64,000 nt of DNA, taken from Janthinobacterium sp. ROICE36 (lineage in GTDB: Bacteria > Pseudomonadota > Gammaproteobacteria > Burkholderiales > Burkholderiaceae_D). Positions within the stretch are counted from its first letter, which is position 1; every line of letters begins with the position of its first letter. Positions 63,838-64,000 of this stretch are shown here, one piece after another. A program made the translations under genes and the position numbers. Below the pieces are notes generated by a model. That model did no database searches. It was given only the letters and a program-made list of their open reading frames with translations, and was not told where the DNA came from. The stretch covers positions 58,815 through 122,814 of the forward strand of contig NZ_PEBS01000008.1 in assembly GCF_002869965.1 (NCBI RefSeq), given 5' to 3'.

Positions 63838-63861
63838 CCCCACCATTGCTGGCGGGGTTTT
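63834..63861 (-). terminator. Rho-independent terminator of the rRNA operon
   Basis: AAAACCCC and GGGGTTTT with inner CCA/TGG pairs form a hairpin 18 bases downstream of the 5S gene on the minus strand, ending in a U-run. Confidence 0.85.
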
Positions 63862-63879
63862 CTTCTACTACGAATAACA

Positions 63880-63995
63880 AGCCTGACGATAACCTACTTT
63901 CACACTGGTTGCAGCACTATCATCGGCGCAAAGTTGTTTCACGGTCCTGTTCGGGATGGGAAGGGGTGGGACCAACTTGCTATGGTCATCAGGCA
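63880..63995 (-). rRNA. rrf: 5S ribosomal RNA
   Basis: On the minus strand the sequence begins TGCCTGATGACCATAGC and ends GTTATCGTCAGGCT, whose ends pair as helix I. Internal 5S features are present: CCCATCCCGAACAGG, GTGAAAC and GCGCCGATGATAGTG. About 116 nt; exact ends are estimated from the pairing. It is the last gene of an rRNA operon whose 16S and 23S genes would lie beyond the right edge. Confidence 0.95.
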
Positions 63996-64000
63996 TAACT

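Overview
The window reads as a chromosomal segment of a high-GC betaproteobacterium, most likely Oxalobacteraceae (Janthinobacterium-like). That call rests on GC-rich codon use, the style of the proteins, and the 5S rRNA at the right edge. It is inference, since no database was searched. Almost every gene is catabolic. Most of the 64 kb looks like one large neighbourhood for taking apart nucleic acids, nucleosides and nucleobases.

Layout, left to right. (1) 1-1423: end of a pqiAB locus. (2) 1492-6707: a tight minus-strand operon of LysR regulator, small alpha/beta-barrel protein, MHS-type transporter, DUF2848 protein and amidase, substrate unknown. (3) 6794-12150: purine ring opening, with puuD (urate hydroxylase, cytochrome c fused), an atypical M20 hydrolase, a divergent LysR gene, and a gene fusing OHCU decarboxylase to allantoate amidohydrolase. 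(4) 12173-24325: a complete reductive pyrimidine pathway (preT, preA, NCS1 permease, hydA, N-carbamoyl-beta-alanine hydrolase, beta-alanine transaminase, mmsA) with divergent MocR and TetR/RutR-like regulators. (5) 24417-27097: a small unrelated stretch (outer membrane barrel, small membrane protein, VOC protein, M19 dipeptidase). (6) 27099-35710: nucleoside catabolism (deaminase-like protein, cdd, deoA, double aldehyde dehydrogenase, deoC, deoB, purine nucleoside phosphorylase). (7) 36100-38190: pseudouridine catabolism (psuK with an HTH domain, psuG). (8) 38276-44232: a LysR gene and a BmpA/NupABC-type nucleoside ABC importer. (9) 44281-46077: a NudK-deoxyribosyltransferase-like fusion divergent from a DeoR regulator. 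(10) 46114-53678: three exported hydrolases (S1/P1 nuclease, PLD3-like nuclease, 5'-nucleotidase lipoprotein) downstream of a large Oar-like TonB-dependent receptor. (11) 54468-63752: exported adenosine deaminase, guaD, xdhCBA, puuE and divergent hiuH. (12) The 3' end of an rRNA operon (5S, minus strand).

How the parts fit (inference). Exported nucleases and the 5'-nucleotidase turn nucleic acid into nucleosides. The exported deaminase converts adenosine to inosine. The ABC importer brings nucleosides in. Phosphorylases and deo enzymes release bases and burn the sugar. Guanine deaminase, xanthine dehydrogenase, PuuD, HiuH, UraD-AllC and PuuE carry purines to ureides, and the Pre/Hyd pathway carries pyrimidines to acyl-CoA. 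Ureidoglycolate breakdown is not recognisable here.

The most striking non-coding signal is a 71-72 nt element present three times (35843-35914, 39203-39274, 54146-54216). It lies upstream of the phosphorylase/deo genes, the ABC importer and the TonB receptor, always in the same orientation to the gene it precedes. Each copy has a perfect dyad ATTTATA-N9-TATAAAT followed by a conserved promoter-like stretch. It looks like a LysR-type activator site plus promoter tying the modules into one regulon. The LysR gene at 38276 is the best candidate regulator.
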